Positions 33,290 through 43,158 are shown, numbered from the stretch's first letter. The stretch is 64,000 nt of DNA from Metabacillus flavus (GCF_018283675.1 NZ_JAGVRK010000001.1:3906001-3970000); one strand, 5' to 3'. Numbers and translations: made by a program. Notes: generated from the letters alone by a model not told the origin.

Positions 33290-35277
33290 ATACGGCACTG
33301 TTTGGCAATCCGAATACAGGAAAAACCTCTTTATTCAATCAAATCACCGGTTCTTACGAATATGTAGGAAACTGGAGCGGCGTAACGGTTGATAAAAAAA
33401 TCGGCAAGATTAAAGACTCCGTGCAGTCTTTAATTGACTTGCCCGGTGTATATTCACTTAATCCCCTTTCCAATGATGAGCGCGTCGCGTCCATTGCACT
33501 TCTTCAGGAGGAAGCGCAGCAAATTCTGAATATCGTCAACGCCAATCAGCTCGAAAGAAGCCTTTATTTAACGATTGAGCTTTTAGAAACGAATCTTCCT
33601 CAAGTCGTTGTACTGAATATGATGGACCTCGCTGAAAAGCGCGGCATATCCATTAATTTAGAGCGTCTCGGTGAACTGCTTGGCGTGAAGAGCTATTCAG
33701 CTGTTGCCCGTAAAGGACATGGCTGTGAAGAGATTACCCAGCTGTTTAAAAACGAGCCGCTTCATTCGTCTGCTCCCTTTATGATTTCCTATCATCCAAT
33801 CATTGAAGCGGCTATTGCCCGCATGCTTACTGAAATTGGCGAAGAAGGAAACATGAAAAAGCGCTGGGTGGCAGTTCAGTATTTGATGAACAATGAACTC
33901 ATTCAGCTGGAAATGAACAAGAAGTTTCCGGGACTCATCCGAATAAAGGAAGAAGCTGAGGAACAGCTTTTCGAGGCAGCCGGCCATTCTGCGGAAGATG
34001 ATATGTACCAAACAAGAAATGCCTTTATTACGAATCTGGTTGAGCAGGTGACAGAACAGCAAGGTCAGCGCGAAAGCCTTCCTTTGACCGCCTGGATAGA
34101 CAAAATTGCGATCCATCCGGTTTTGGGCATTCCCTTTTTCCTTCTCATCCTGTTTGCGGTTTTCCAGCTGACGTTTGATTGGCTTGGAACCCCCATTTCC
34201 GATATGCTGGACTCCTTTTTCACAGGTCCTTTAACCAGTGGAGCCCAGCTGCTATTGAACAGCATCGGTGCCACACCGTTCATCCAGGCTGTTGTCCTTG
34301 ATGGAATTATTGCGGGTGTAGGAGGCGTTCTCGTATTCGTCCCGCAAATCTTTATTCTGTTCTTCTTTATTTCCTTATTGGAGGATTCCGGATATATGGC
34401 CCGCGTGGCTGTTGTGATGGACCGCCTGATGGAATACATCGGACTGAATGGAAAAGCGTTTATCCCTCTTGTCATCGGGTTCGGATGCAACGTGCCGTCT
34501 ATTATGGCAGCGAGAACGATTGAACAGCCAAGGGAACGATTGCTGACCATTCTCGTGTCGCCGTTTATGTCCTGTTCGGCAAGGCTTTCCGTATACGCTC
34601 TGTTTGCCGCAGCCTTTTTTGAAAAAAACCAGGCGTTGATCGTCCTTTCCCTGTACGTTCTCGGGATCGTTGTCGCGATGATCGTCGCAAAAATTCTCTC
34701 CCTTTTCCTGAAAAACGAAAAATCCTATTTTGTCATGGAGCTTCCTCCATATAACGCACCGCAAATGCAGCAGCTGCTGAAAAGTACGTGGGACAAAGGA
34801 AAAGGGTTCGTCAGGAAAGCAGGAACGTTCATCTTGGGAGGAACCGTCTTCATTTGGCTGCTATCCTACCTTGGTCCAGGCGGTGCAGACGTTCCAATCG
34901 ACGAAAGCTTTATGGCGATTGCGAGCGGCGCGATTGCTCCAATCTTCGCTCCGCTTGGTTTTGCAACCTGGCAGGCCGTTTCTGCACTCATTACCGGCTT
35001 CCTTGCAAAGGAAGTGGTAGTGGCAACCATGAATATCCTGTATCACGTACCGGATGGACAAACCATGGCAGGGCTTTTGCCAAACTATTTCACACCGCTC
35101 TCAGCCTATACGTTCCTTGTGTTTATCCTATTGTACACACCATGTCTAGCTACGGTCGCCATCATGAAAAAAGAAACAGGCAGCACGAAGATTACACTTT
35201 TCTCGATTGGCTATTCGTTTGTCATCGCCTATATCGTAGCCCTTGCGGTTTATAAAGTAGGGCAATTTATCGTATAA
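33286..35277 (+). CDS. feoB: ferrous iron transport protein B
   Basis: 663 residues. The N-terminal G-protein domain has G1 GNPNTGKTS at 7-15, G3 DLPGVYSL and G4 NMMD; the C-terminal part has two Gate domains with the conserved EDSGYMAR, GFGCNVPSI and FLAKEVVVAT segments and about 10 membrane helices. It imports Fe(II) driven by or gated by nucleotide hydrolysis. Second gene of feoA-feoB-Cys-rich gene operon. Confidence 0.96.
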   Translation: MNTALFGNPNTGKTSLFNQITGSYEYVGNWSGVTVDKKIGKIKDSVQSLIDLPGVYSLNPLSNDERVASIALLQEEAQQILNIVNANQLERSLYLTIELLETNLPQVVVLNMMDLAEKRGISINLERLGELLGVKSYSAVARKGHGCEEITQLFKNEPLHSSAPFMISYHPIIEAAIARMLTEIGEEGNMKKRWVAVQYLMNNELIQLEMNKKFPGLIRIKEEAEEQLFEAAGHSAEDDMYQTRNAFITNLVEQVTEQQGQRESLPLTAWIDKIAIHPVLGIPFFLLILFAVFQLTFDWLGTPISDMLDSFFTGPLTSGAQLLLNSIGATPFIQAVVLDGIIAGVGGVLVFVPQIFILFFFISLLEDSGYMARVAVVMDRLMEYIGLNGKAFIPLVIGFGCNVPSIMAARTIEQPRERLLTILVSPFMSCSARLSVYALFAAAFFEKNQALIVLSLYVLGIVVAMIVAKILSLFLKNEKSYFVMELPPYNAPQMQQLLKSTWDKGKGFVRKAGTFILGGTVFIWLLSYLGPGGADVPIDESFMAIASGAIAPIFAPLGFATWQAVSALITGFLAKEVVVATMNILYHVPDGQTMAGLLPNYFTPLSAYTFLVFILLYTPCLATVAIMKKETGSTKITLFSIGYSFVIAYIVALAVYKVGQFIV

Positions 35278-35292
35278 GAGGAGGTTTCCGAT

Positions 35293-35478
35293 ATGATCGC
35301 AAGCATCATCTTAGGACTGCTCATTTTTGGATACGCCACATGGATGGTTGTCTCCTTTTTCAAAAAAAGCCGCCAGGGAAAATGCGGTACATGCGCTTTA
35401 AATAAATCATGCAAATCCGGCTGCTCGATTGTGAGTTCAGAGGAACGAGGAGATTTGCTGAAGCATTCCAACGGGTAA
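35293..35478 (+). CDS. FeoB-associated Cys-rich membrane protein
   Basis: 61 residues with AGGAGG upstream, 15 bp after feoB. One N-terminal membrane helix (IASIILGLLIFGYATWMVVSFF) followed by a basic linker and a cysteine cluster KCGTCALNKSCKSGCS (four Cys). This is the usual small partner encoded after Firmicutes feoB, taking the place of FeoC; a role in iron handling or complex stability is inferred from position. Confidence 0.9.
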   Translation: MIASIILGLLIFGYATWMVVSFFKKSRQGKCGTCALNKSCKSGCSIVSSEERGDLLKHSNG

Positions 35479-35486
35479 TAAATGGC

Positions 35487-35520
35487 AAGGCCAGGCTTTT
35501 AGAGCCTGGCCTTTTTTTGT
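35487..35520 (+). terminator. intrinsic terminator of the feo operon
   Basis: Stem AGGCCAGGCT/AGCCTGGCCT, 5-nt loop, then T7. Confidence 0.9.
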
Positions 35521-35550
35521 ATGCTTTTAAAAAAAAACGGAGGAAGATCT

Positions 35551-36087
35551 ATGGGAACAGAACGAGTGCAAGGCCAGGAAATACCGGGCTGGGGAACCTA
35601 TCTGCGAGGACAGTAGGAGGCCCGGTTTGCCGGCCATCTCTCTGCTGAGGAAAAAAAAAAAATCCATTTAGACTTCTTTTTATGGGATGTGTGCAGCTAC
35701 AAAAAGATAGCCTGTCTGGAGAAGCACGAAGCCATCCAAGCGTTTGAGAAGCAAAAAAAGGAGAAGTGCACCTTCTCCTATCAATTTGTAGATGATGCCT
35801 GCCTAATCAATCATGCCGCTTCCTTAAGCATGGAAGATTTGCCTTATGATCGGCTCCATATGGATTTTGGGGATTTGTATGTAATGGACTGGGAACAGAA
35901 GTGGACATTTGTGATGACGCATGAGTCAAGCTGCGGACCTTATTTCATCCGCTTGTATAGGATTTCAAATTCAATGCAATTTCGCTTCCTATCTCGTTCA
36001 AGGCCGCTTTTGTCCCGTATTTTCCATGGCTTTGGCCATTTTTATCCTGTCCCCCGCCTAACCCAAGGAATTGCTCTGACGGCTTGA
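35551..36087 (+). pseudogene. DUF4275 family protein, interrupted by an in-frame TAG
   Basis: An ATG with GGAGGA upstream opens 21 codons ending GWGTYLRGQ, then TAG (35614-35616), and the same frame goes on EARFAGHLSAEEKKKIHLDF, ... WTFVMTHESSCGPYF. From memory DUF4275 proteins carry W-x-x-Y-L-R-x-Q-W-E at the start and WTxVxTHE near the end, so the stop probably replaces a Trp (TGG). After CGPYFIR the frame runs 140 bp into the opposite gene, so the original 3' end also seems lost. A GTG at 35689 could start a shortened product but has no RBS. Confidence 0.7.
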
Positions 36088-36814
36088 AATGGAGGCCAAT
36101 CAGAGGGATGCCAAGCCGTGAATGAAAACCAAGCTGGAACAAGGCACTTGGATAGCGATCAATCGTTTTGTGCTCGCCGAATTCAATTCCCGGTTCAAGC
36201 GTTTCCATCAGGCTGCAGTGCTCTTTGCCGAGAAGAATCACCATGCTTGGTTTTAAAAAATCAAGCTTTTCCCTCAAAAACTCCTTTGCAAAATCAGACC
36301 TGAGCAACCTAAGCTTTTCTTTGATTCTCCCCATATGTGTCTTTGTCGCAAAAGGAAAAATGTCCGAATGAATCACGTTTTTAAAATGAGGAGCACCATA
36401 AAAAGAACCGCCAAGCCCATTTAAGAAACCTTCCAGTTTTGCTCCTTCAGGTTTTCCAAACCAATTTCGGTAAGCTTTTCCTGTCTTAAAATACGATTGA
36501 TAGAATTCAATAGCAGACTCCAGTTGAACATCGTCCTTTGCATACTCCTCTAGTGAAACTTCTTTTTCCCGAATATGAAATCTGGCTTGCTTTCCAAGGA
36601 GAAGCTGATTGCTTTGATTGATGAATTCCTTCGGAGACGGATTCGTGGCCATGGTGACCCAGCTGCCCGGAACTGCCTCGCCCAGCCAGACAACCGGTGT
36701 GGCTCTTTCGATAAACTGATGAGAAATCGGTGTCCGCAGCAGCTCTTCCTGATGCAGGGAAGCGCTGGCTATTAATGATTTTGCCCAGGTTAATCGTTCT
36801 TCAGGAAGAAGCAT
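35945..36814 (-). CDS. unidentified protein, perhaps uracil-DNA-glycosylase-like fold
   Basis: 289 residues, soluble. Segments such as TMATNPSPKEFIN, GAPHFKNVIHSDIFPFATKT and MVILLGKEHCSLM have the spacing of motifs in the uracil-DNA glycosylase superfamily, but no canonical GQDPYH or HPSP motif is present. An insertion GLGGGQDKNGQSHGKYG near the C-terminus is glycine rich. RBS: AAGGAG lies close upstream of the ATG. Family assignment is weak; treat as hypothetical. Confidence 0.6.
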   Translation of the reverse strand: MLLPEERLTWAKSLIASASLHQEELLRTPISHQFIERATPVVWLGEAVPGSWVTMATNPSPKEFINQSNQLLLGKQARFHIREKEVSLEEYAKDDVQLESAIEFYQSYFKTGKAYRNWFGKPEGAKLEGFLNGLGGSFYGAPHFKNVIHSDIFPFATKTHMGRIKEKLRLLRSDFAKEFLREKLDFLKPSMVILLGKEHCSLMETLEPGIEFGEHKTIDRYPSALFQLGFHSRLGIPLIGLHFKPSEQFLGLGGGQDKNGQSHGKYGTKAALNEIGSEIALNLKSYTSG

Positions 36815-36965
36815 AGCAGTTCGGCTCCTTTTTCGAAATGGTGTAAAAACTATCTCCTTAAAGGATGCTTTTTAAACCTATGAACACTCACCCGAGCTTC
36901 ATATAAAAATGAATGTCTAGTGACACACTAATAAGAACATATTGCAGGAGAAGGATGTGTCAGGA

Positions 36966-37670
36966 ATGGATTTTTATCAAAGCCAGGAAACGCTCACCAT
37001 CATGGAATGGGTTCTGCGGTCGGTTGTCGCTTTTTTCTTTTTGGTGATTGTGGCGAAAGTATTAGGCCAGCGCACTATTTCCCAGCTGCGGCTGCTCGAT
37101 TTCGTGATTGCCTTAGTCATTGGAAATATTGTGGCCCATCCCTTGTCAGATCAGCATTTGGGACTGCAGGGCTCGATCGTTTCAACGATTGTATTAGTAG
37201 CCTTGTATAGTCTGGGTATTCAGCTGAACCTTAAGTGGCCTGGTTTTAGAAGATTCATTAATCATAAATCCATTACCGTCGTAGAGAATGGTGAAATTCT
37301 GAATGAGGGATTAAAAAAAGCAAGAATTTCTATTGATGTGCTTTTGGAAGAATTAAGAGAAGACAAAGTAGACGACGTAAAAAAAGTAGCATTAGCCATT
37401 TGGGAAGCAGATGGGAAACTATCCGTATTTTTGTATCCGGAATACGAACCCCTTACACCCGCTTCCCTTAAGCTAAAAACGGAGCCATTTGACTTTCCCA
37501 GAACCATAATTATGGAGGGAAGGGTGCTATCCGAGGTATTACGCCAGCTGCACAAGGAGGAAAGCTGGGTGATCAGCCGTTTGGAAAGCCTTTATCAAAC
37601 GGAAATTCAGCATGTACTGCTTGCAACTCTGGATGGAAAGGATCAGCTGAAGGTATTTTTATATCATTGA
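36966..37670 (+). CDS. DUF421 membrane protein (YetF/YcaP-like)
   Basis: 234 residues from MDFYQSQETL; a GTG three codons earlier, better spaced from AGGAG, is an alternative start. Three N-terminal membrane helices (about 15-90) precede a cytosolic or extracytosolic C-terminal alpha/beta domain with DUF421-typical GQRTISQLRLLDFVIALVIGNIVAHP and VVENGEILNEGLKKARIS. Length about 230 fits. Several Bacillus DUF421 proteins are linked to spore or stress functions; the molecular role is unknown. It overlaps the convergent cysteine dioxygenase gene by 7 bp. Confidence 0.85.
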   Translation: MDFYQSQETLTIMEWVLRSVVAFFFLVIVAKVLGQRTISQLRLLDFVIALVIGNIVAHPLSDQHLGLQGSIVSTIVLVALYSLGIQLNLKWPGFRRFINHKSITVVENGEILNEGLKKARISIDVLLEELREDKVDDVKKVALAIWEADGKLSVFLYPEYEPLTPASLKLKTEPFDFPRTIIMEGRVLSEVLRQLHKEESWVISRLESLYQTEIQHVLLATLDGKDQLKVFLYH

Positions 37671-38224
37671 GTTTTGGCCAGCTGAATCTCCTTTACTTTC
37701 TGGCGCATTTCTTCAGGCCACCATGCTCCGCAATCATCCGATACGACGCAAGCCGCACATGCATCCAGGTCGTAGACCATCATCCCAGTGATCGGAGGGA
37801 AATAAAGATGCAGAGTAACTAAATCAGTTCCTCCTGCAGATTTCATCTTATGCACCCCTTTCCTCGGTGCATAAAATAACCTCCCCTCTTGATGGAACTC
37901 TTTAAATAACTCAGACGGCCACCCCTTTTCGCTCACTTCATATACGGTATTAAGAGACGTTCCATTCAGCACTTGAATCCATCCTTGTGAATTTCCATGA
38001 TCATGGGGAGCACACTCCATCTGCGACCAATTCATAACGAGTAATTCGACTTCATCATTTTGAAAGATGAGCTTGCGGTAGTAAGGCTTTCCGTCCGCTG
38101 ATTTCAGCATTGGGGCCACCTCTTCAAGCTTGACATCCAATTTTTGCAGGACTTCCTTCAATTCCTTCTTGGAAGGCTTCTTTAAAGAATGGAATACGTT
38201 CATGGTCTTATCCTTAAGCTTCAT
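37664..38224 (-). CDS. cysteine dioxygenase family protein
   Basis: 186 residues, RBS AAGGAGG. The cupin iron ligands His74 and His76 (CAPHDHG) and His125 (GVHKMKS) are all present, as in B. subtilis YubC/CdoA, which oxidises cysteine to cysteine sulfinate with O2. The C-terminus carries an extra Cys cluster, CAACVVSDDCGAWWPEE, seen in Bacillus members. No nearby sulfur gene; single-gene unit. Confidence 0.85.
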   Translation of the reverse strand: MKLKDKTMNVFHSLKKPSKKELKEVLQKLDVKLEEVAPMLKSADGKPYYRKLIFQNDEVELLVMNWSQMECAPHDHGNSQGWIQVLNGTSLNTVYEVSEKGWPSELFKEFHQEGRLFYAPRKGVHKMKSAGGTDLVTLHLYFPPITGMMVYDLDACAACVVSDDCGAWWPEEMRQKVKEIQLAKTQ

Positions 38225-38301
38225 GAATTTCTCCTCCTTAAGCAGAGCTCATTCCTTTATACTTATGATTCCTGATAGAATGCTTATGAATAAACTTCCC
38301 T

Positions 38302-41300
38302 CTACACCCTCAGCAAATCCCGTATATCCTCTTCTGTCAGCGTAAACGGCATTTTCTCATCCAGATCAACGATTTCTTTAATAAGCTGCCGCTTTTTATC
38401 CTGCAGCTCATTCATTTTCTCCTCAATGGTGCCGCGGGTGACGAGCTTGATGACGTTTACTGTGTTCGTCTGTCCCATCCGGTGCGCACGGTCGGCGGCC
38501 TGTTCCTCCACCGCTGGATTCCACCATGTATCAAAGTGAATGACGGTATCTGCGCCTGTTAAATTCAAGCCCGTACCGCCGGCTTTCAGTGAAATGAGAA
38601 AAAGATTCCGTTCGCCGGTATTAAATCGGGTACACAGTTCAACCCTTTCCGCTAGTGCGGTTTGGCCATCCAAATAAAAATACGGCATGCCCTGAACCGC
38701 TAATGCTCGTCCAATCAGATCAAGCATGGAGGTGAACTGGGAGAAAATCAGCACCCTTCTTCCTGAGAGCCTGGCCTCTTCCAGGATGTTCATGAGCTGG
38801 TCAAATTTCGCTGAGCCACCGCTGTATCCATCGACGAACAGGGAGGGATGACAGCAGATTTGCCGCAGCCTTGTAATTCCGGCCAAAATCTTAATCCGGT
38901 TTTTTTGAATGGTCTCTTTATCTAAGTGCTTCAGGGTATCGTGACGAAGCTTTGCCAAGTAGGCCGCGTACAGCTTTTTCTGCTCCGGGAGCAGCTCGAC
39001 GATTTCCATAGACTCAATTTTTTCCGGAAGCTCGGAAAGCACGTCCTCCTTCATTCTGCGGAGCATAAAAGGACGGATTCGCCTTGCGACCTTTTTCCTT
39101 GTGAGAGTGCTGTATTCCTTTAACCCCATGAACAGTTCCGGAAAGACGACATGGAAAATTGACCATAGCTCTTCCCGCGAGTTCTCCACCGGTGTTCCTG
39201 TCAGCGCGAAACGATGTTTGGCCTGAACCCTTTTCACCGCTCTTGCCGTCTGGGTGACTGGATTTTTAAAGGCCTGCGCTTCATCGAAAAAGACCGTATG
39301 GAAAAGCCGTTTTTCGTATACTTGTATATCCTGTCTTACAAGCGGATAGGAAGTGATGAGGACATCTGCACTTGCATCATCACGGAAGCGGCTTGCTCTC
39401 TCTGTTCGGCTGCCGTCCATAATGATGGCATCGATCTCCGGTGCAAACGTGTCGATTTCATTTTTCCAGTTATACAGCAGGGAAGAAGGACAAACAATTA
39501 GGACCGGCCTTATTAACCGGCGGATTTCAGGAAGAACTGACACCATATACGCAATGCTTTGCAGCGTTTTCCCAAGCCCCATGTCATCCGCAAGAATCCC
39601 TCCAAACCCGTTCTTGGCGAGCGATTTCATCCACCGGTATCCGTTCTTTTGATAATCCCTCAGCACAGGTTCCAGCTTCTTGGGAACAGCAAATTCCAGC
39701 TCATCCGGGTGGAGAAGACCGTTCAGCAGCTGCTGAACCGAATCCTCGAGAGTCAGTGTATCGGAAACTTTAATGGAATCCAGAAGCTGAAGCCCTTTGA
39801 TCAGAGGGACTTCAAGCTCTTTTTCCCAGTCCTCCGCCTGTACCGGCATCGCTGTTAAGAACCGGTAAATCTCCTCATATTCCCGTGTTTCAAGGGAAAG
39901 CAGAGCTCCGCTTCTCAATCGGTAATACTTCCGTTTTTCATCCAGTGCAGCCAGAACATCGCGGATTTCTTTTTCCGGGATTCCGTCCATTTCAAACTTG
40001 AATTCCAGCCAGTTGGTGCGCTCCCGTTTAGCCTCCACCTTAATTCTCGGTCCTGCCGTCTCTTTAAAAATCCGGCTTCGAACGGCAGTCGTAGCATGCA
40101 CCTGGGCAAATTTCTCAAGCTTCGGCAGTACATGATACAGGAACTCATACTCCAAAAGCTCATTTTGAAGATAGTAGCCGCTGTCCGTCCGTGCAAACGA
40201 GCTTTCCTCCATGAGTTTAAGAATCAGATCCTCCTTTTCCTCATCGCGGATTACCCTGGACAGAGCGCGCACTTCCTGTTCATCCAGCGGATTAAAGACA
40301 ATTTTCCCGTAATGAAATTCAAGACCCGCAAGCAGCCGGTTTTTCACTCTGTCCAAATAAAGCTTGGCTGTTAGCGACGCTTCAGCCATTCGTTTGGAAA
40401 TCGTCTCTGAAATGGCAACCTCCCCGAGCTTTCGGAGCCCTGGAACCACTTTTTCCAGATAAAGATTGACCTGCTGCGGAGGGATTGGAATCGTGTTTTT
40501 TCCTGAAGCATCGATGACCCGTTTCAGTTCGGCTAAGCGCTCAAAATCTTCCGTCCCCAGCTGAAACAATACTCCTGAAGATAAAACCGCTTGGTAAGGC
40601 TTTAAGAAAATCAGGTCTTGCAATCCACCCGCTTTCAGCTCATACCCTCTGCCTTCTTCATAGAAATCAAATTGAAGCGGCAGGATGCCTTCCGATAGAC
40701 GAAGGCCGGAATAGATTTCCCCGTTGATCTCAAGCTCCGCAAAAGGCGCTCTCATAAGGGATGGGAGAAGCAGATTCCATGAAAACGGAGAAAGGAGAAG
40801 CTGATGGCTCTCATTTTCAGCCGTCTCATTTTGTACAATCTTAAAAAGCTGCTGAATCACGGCATCCGATTCTTTCGTGAAACAATGAGACAATGGATCA
40901 AACACGAAGTGGGACGAAAGCTGGAAGGGCTCTCCGCTTATGATGTTTTCAAGAAAGGCATTCACCTTCCAAACTTTTACCGATTCAACAGTGAGTTCCA
41001 GTGCAAGCAGAAGCTCGCCGTCTTCCCTTTGAACCGGCTTGCACGTAAACACCGCATTGAGTACGGTTCGATTTTCAAAATAGTTCTGCTCCCCTGTTTT
41101 ACGGTGTTGCCGGTCCTTGAAGGCCGTCAGCAATTCCTCCGTCAGGGCATAGTCAGGAACGGAGGTGACCTCTACATCACTCTTAACCTCCGGGATCGTC
41201 CCGTTTGTCTGATGTTCATCAATCGTAAGCAATACCGCCGCAATGTGCTGGCATTCTTGCTTAAAGGAAATAAGCTTCGGACAGCTGCAGTCTGCATGAA

Positions 41301-41487
41301 ACGTACCATCAGGATCCACCGTGACCGAAACGCGGAAATCCTCCGTACTTTGAACGATCGCGTGACAGCCATCCTCCCGGTACTCCTGGAACTTCACTTT
41401 ATTGGAACGGCGCAGTGAATCTCCGCTCTTTAGGGAGACGCGGCCGCACAGTTTTTCGATGATTTTTTTGTTCAGCTCTATATTCAA
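38302..41487 (-). CDS. SNF2-type DEAD/DEAH helicase with SWIM zinc finger
   Basis: 1061 residues from a TTG with AAGGAG at 8 nt. The SWIM motif C67-x-C69...C79-x-H81 is intact; a long bacterial SNF2-associated region (about 130-600) follows, then the motor: ILADDMGLGKTLQS (motif I), FDEAQAF (DEAQ in place of DEAH), ALTGTPVENS, and in the second RecA lobe SLKAGGTGLNL and DRAHRMGQT. Related to B. subtilis YwqA. These proteins translocate on DNA/RNA and associate with RNA polymerase recycling (RapA) or repair; the precise role is unknown. Confidence 0.92.
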   Translation of the reverse strand: MNIELNKKIIEKLCGRVSLKSGDSLRRSNKVKFQEYREDGCHAIVQSTEDFRVSVTVDPDGTFHADCSCPKLISFKQECQHIAAVLLTIDEHQTNGTIPEVKSDVEVTSVPDYALTEELLTAFKDRQHRKTGEQNYFENRTVLNAVFTCKPVQREDGELLLALELTVESVKVWKVNAFLENIISGEPFQLSSHFVFDPLSHCFTKESDAVIQQLFKIVQNETAENESHQLLLSPFSWNLLLPSLMRAPFAELEINGEIYSGLRLSEGILPLQFDFYEEGRGYELKAGGLQDLIFLKPYQAVLSSGVLFQLGTEDFERLAELKRVIDASGKNTIPIPPQQVNLYLEKVVPGLRKLGEVAISETISKRMAEASLTAKLYLDRVKNRLLAGLEFHYGKIVFNPLDEQEVRALSRVIRDEEKEDLILKLMEESSFARTDSGYYLQNELLEYEFLYHVLPKLEKFAQVHATTAVRSRIFKETAGPRIKVEAKRERTNWLEFKFEMDGIPEKEIRDVLAALDEKRKYYRLRSGALLSLETREYEEIYRFLTAMPVQAEDWEKELEVPLIKGLQLLDSIKVSDTLTLEDSVQQLLNGLLHPDELEFAVPKKLEPVLRDYQKNGYRWMKSLAKNGFGGILADDMGLGKTLQSIAYMVSVLPEIRRLIRPVLIVCPSSLLYNWKNEIDTFAPEIDAIIMDGSRTERASRFRDDASADVLITSYPLVRQDIQVYEKRLFHTVFFDEAQAFKNPVTQTARAVKRVQAKHRFALTGTPVENSREELWSIFHVVFPELFMGLKEYSTLTRKKVARRIRPFMLRRMKEDVLSELPEKIESMEIVELLPEQKKLYAAYLAKLRHDTLKHLDKETIQKNRIKILAGITRLRQICCHPSLFVDGYSGGSAKFDQLMNILEEARLSGRRVLIFSQFTSMLDLIGRALAVQGMPYFYLDGQTALAERVELCTRFNTGERNLFLISLKAGGTGLNLTGADTVIHFDTWWNPAVEEQAADRAHRMGQTNTVNVIKLVTRGTIEEKMNELQDKKRQLIKEIVDLDEKMPFTLTEEDIRDLLRV

Positions 41488-41567
41488 AGCAATGGCTCCT
41501 TAAAGGAAAAATTTCGATCGTGCGTGCTATACTTTTTAATACCATATTAACAGAGGAGGAAAGAAAT

Positions 41568-42476
41568 ATGAGGATTGGAATCATCGGACTTGGCGACATC
41601 GCCAAAAAAGCGTACCTGCCCGTGCTTTCGGAAAGAAAAGATATTGAGCTTGTGCTTTGTACGAGGAATCAGGACACGCTGCAGCATCTTGCCCAGGTCT
41701 ACAGACTACAGGAAACGGTTCAGACAGTAGACGAACTGCTGACTAAGAACATCGATGCCGCTATTGTCAGTACAGCGACAGAAGCGCACGCTCAAATTGC
41801 GGAAAAACTGCTCGAAAACGGAATCAGCGTCTACATAGACAAGCCCGTCTCTTTGAATTTCAGCGAAACAAAAAGAATAGCAGAGCTCGCTGAAAAAAGC
41901 GGCAAAATTGCCATGACCGGCTTCAACAGAAGATTCATCCCCCGTGTCAAAGAGCTGAAAGAACACGGCAAGGCAGGCCTAATTTTGATGCAAAAAAATC
42001 GATTTGCCTCCCCTGATCATGTTCGAAGATTTGTCGTAGAGGACTTTATCCATGTGGTCGATACCCTCCGATTCCTGATGGGGACAGAGGTGAAGGATGT
42101 AAAAACAGAGTTCATGAAAAATGAGGACCTGCTGGATCACATCGTCGTTCAGCTGATAGGAGACGGCTGCACAGCGATCGGAATCATGAACCGAAATGGC
42201 GGAGTAACGGAAGAAATCATTGAATACTCGGCCGGCCAGCATAAATATACGGTAAACAGTCTTGTCGAAACGACCCATTTTCATAATAAAGACATCAGCG
42301 TGACGAAGTTTGGTGACTGGGAGCCGACTCTGTTCAAGCGGGGATTCTATCAGATTATGGATCATTTTATTGAGTGTGTGCGGGAAAATCGTGTTCCGGA
42401 TCCTTCCATTATGGATTCACTCATTACCCATGAGATTTGCGAGAGAATTGTAAAAAAGATTGATTCGCAAGCCTAA
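41568..42476 (+). CDS. Gfo/Idh/MocA family oxidoreductase (MviM/YceM-like)
   Basis: 302 residues from MRIGIIGLGDIAKKAYLPVL with GAGGAGG upstream; 16 earlier in-frame codons belong to the promoter region. The Rossmann GxGxxA motif is at 7-12, and EKPVSL-like DKPVSLN at about 95 carries the conserved Lys. The C-terminal domain (about 120-290) is the usual beta-sheet substrate domain. It uses NAD(P) on a sugar or polyol-like substrate that cannot be predicted. Divergent from the SNF2 gene. Confidence 0.88.
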   Translation: MRIGIIGLGDIAKKAYLPVLSERKDIELVLCTRNQDTLQHLAQVYRLQETVQTVDELLTKNIDAAIVSTATEAHAQIAEKLLENGISVYIDKPVSLNFSETKRIAELAEKSGKIAMTGFNRRFIPRVKELKEHGKAGLILMQKNRFASPDHVRRFVVEDFIHVVDTLRFLMGTEVKDVKTEFMKNEDLLDHIVVQLIGDGCTAIGIMNRNGGVTEEIIEYSAGQHKYTVNSLVETTHFHNKDISVTKFGDWEPTLFKRGFYQIMDHFIECVRENRVPDPSIMDSLITHEICERIVKKIDSQA

Positions 42477-42485
42477 TTCAAAGCA

Positions 42486-42527
42486 TTTAAAAGAAGCAGG
42501 CCAATAAAGACCGGCCTGCTTCTTTCT
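42486..42527. terminator. bidirectional intrinsic terminator
   Basis: Stem AAAAGAAGCAGGCC/GGCCTGCTTCTTT between convergent genes. Confidence 0.85.
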
Positions 42528-42528
42528 C

Positions 42529-42996
42529 TTACAAACTCAGATCAACATAAAATGGCGGTTCCGCACCGAGAATCCGGGCATACAGAATCAATTGTCCTTT
42601 ATGGTGCGCTTCGTGGCCAATCAGACGATAGAGCATGTCTTCAGTCGGTTCCGTCAGTTTAAAGAGGTCAATGGTAGTTTCCATCTCCAAATCTTCATCC
42701 GTTAGCGAAGCAACGATCTTTTCATGGGCGTTCGTGAGCTCTTCTAAAAGCTTGCGGGCCTCCGATAGTGTTTCCGGAACAGGAGGGATATTCATTTCCC
42801 GCCCCTCGATTGGAGCCAGAAAGAACTCCGGAGTCCAGGCGAGGTGATGGACGAGTTCGATCACCGTCATCCCTTCCTTCCAAGGACGCCACGAACCGCT
42901 TGATTCAGGGAATACCGCGGCAAGTTCAATCAATGCATTTCGATGCATTTTCCAGCGTTTCATTGCTTTCTGGGATGATGTTCGTACATTTGACAT
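42529..42996 (-). CDS. DinB family protein
   Basis: 155 residues from MSNVRTSSQKAMKRWKMHR with AGGAGG at 7 nt. Four-helix bundle with the DinB/YfiT metal histidines in LVHHLAW and IGHEAHHKGQLILY. Members are metal-dependent enzymes, some acting as thiol (bacillithiol) S-transferases. Single gene; substrate unknown. Confidence 0.88.
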   Translation of the reverse strand: MSNVRTSSQKAMKRWKMHRNALIELAAVFPESSGSWRPWKEGMTVIELVHHLAWTPEFFLAPIEGREMNIPPVPETLSEARKLLEELTNAHEKIVASLTDEDLEMETTIDLFKLTEPTEDMLYRLIGHEAHHKGQLILYARILGAEPPFYVDLSL

Positions 42997-43144
42997 GATT
43001 ATTCCTCCTATTGATACATACTGCCATACAGGCATTAATTTGTTATATCGCTTACTCCTTTTCCTAATCCTTCACACAATTGTTCACCCGCTAAATTTTC
43101 CATACTCCGTTATTATTTACTCTTCACATACTTGTCTAGCTAAA

Positions 43145-43158
43145 ATAAAGCGCTTGCA
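43145..43158 (+). promoter_or_regulatory. candidate cre site (CcpA) of the gnt operon
   Basis: ATAAAGCGCTTGCA agrees with TGWAANCGNTNWCA at 8 of 11 fixed positions and overlaps the -35 region. Confidence 0.55.

Noticed and set aside
35689-36087. GTG-started gene for a shortened DUF4275 protein
   Set aside because: No RBS, begins inside the conserved domain, and runs into the opposite gene; better explained as the rest of a pseudogene.
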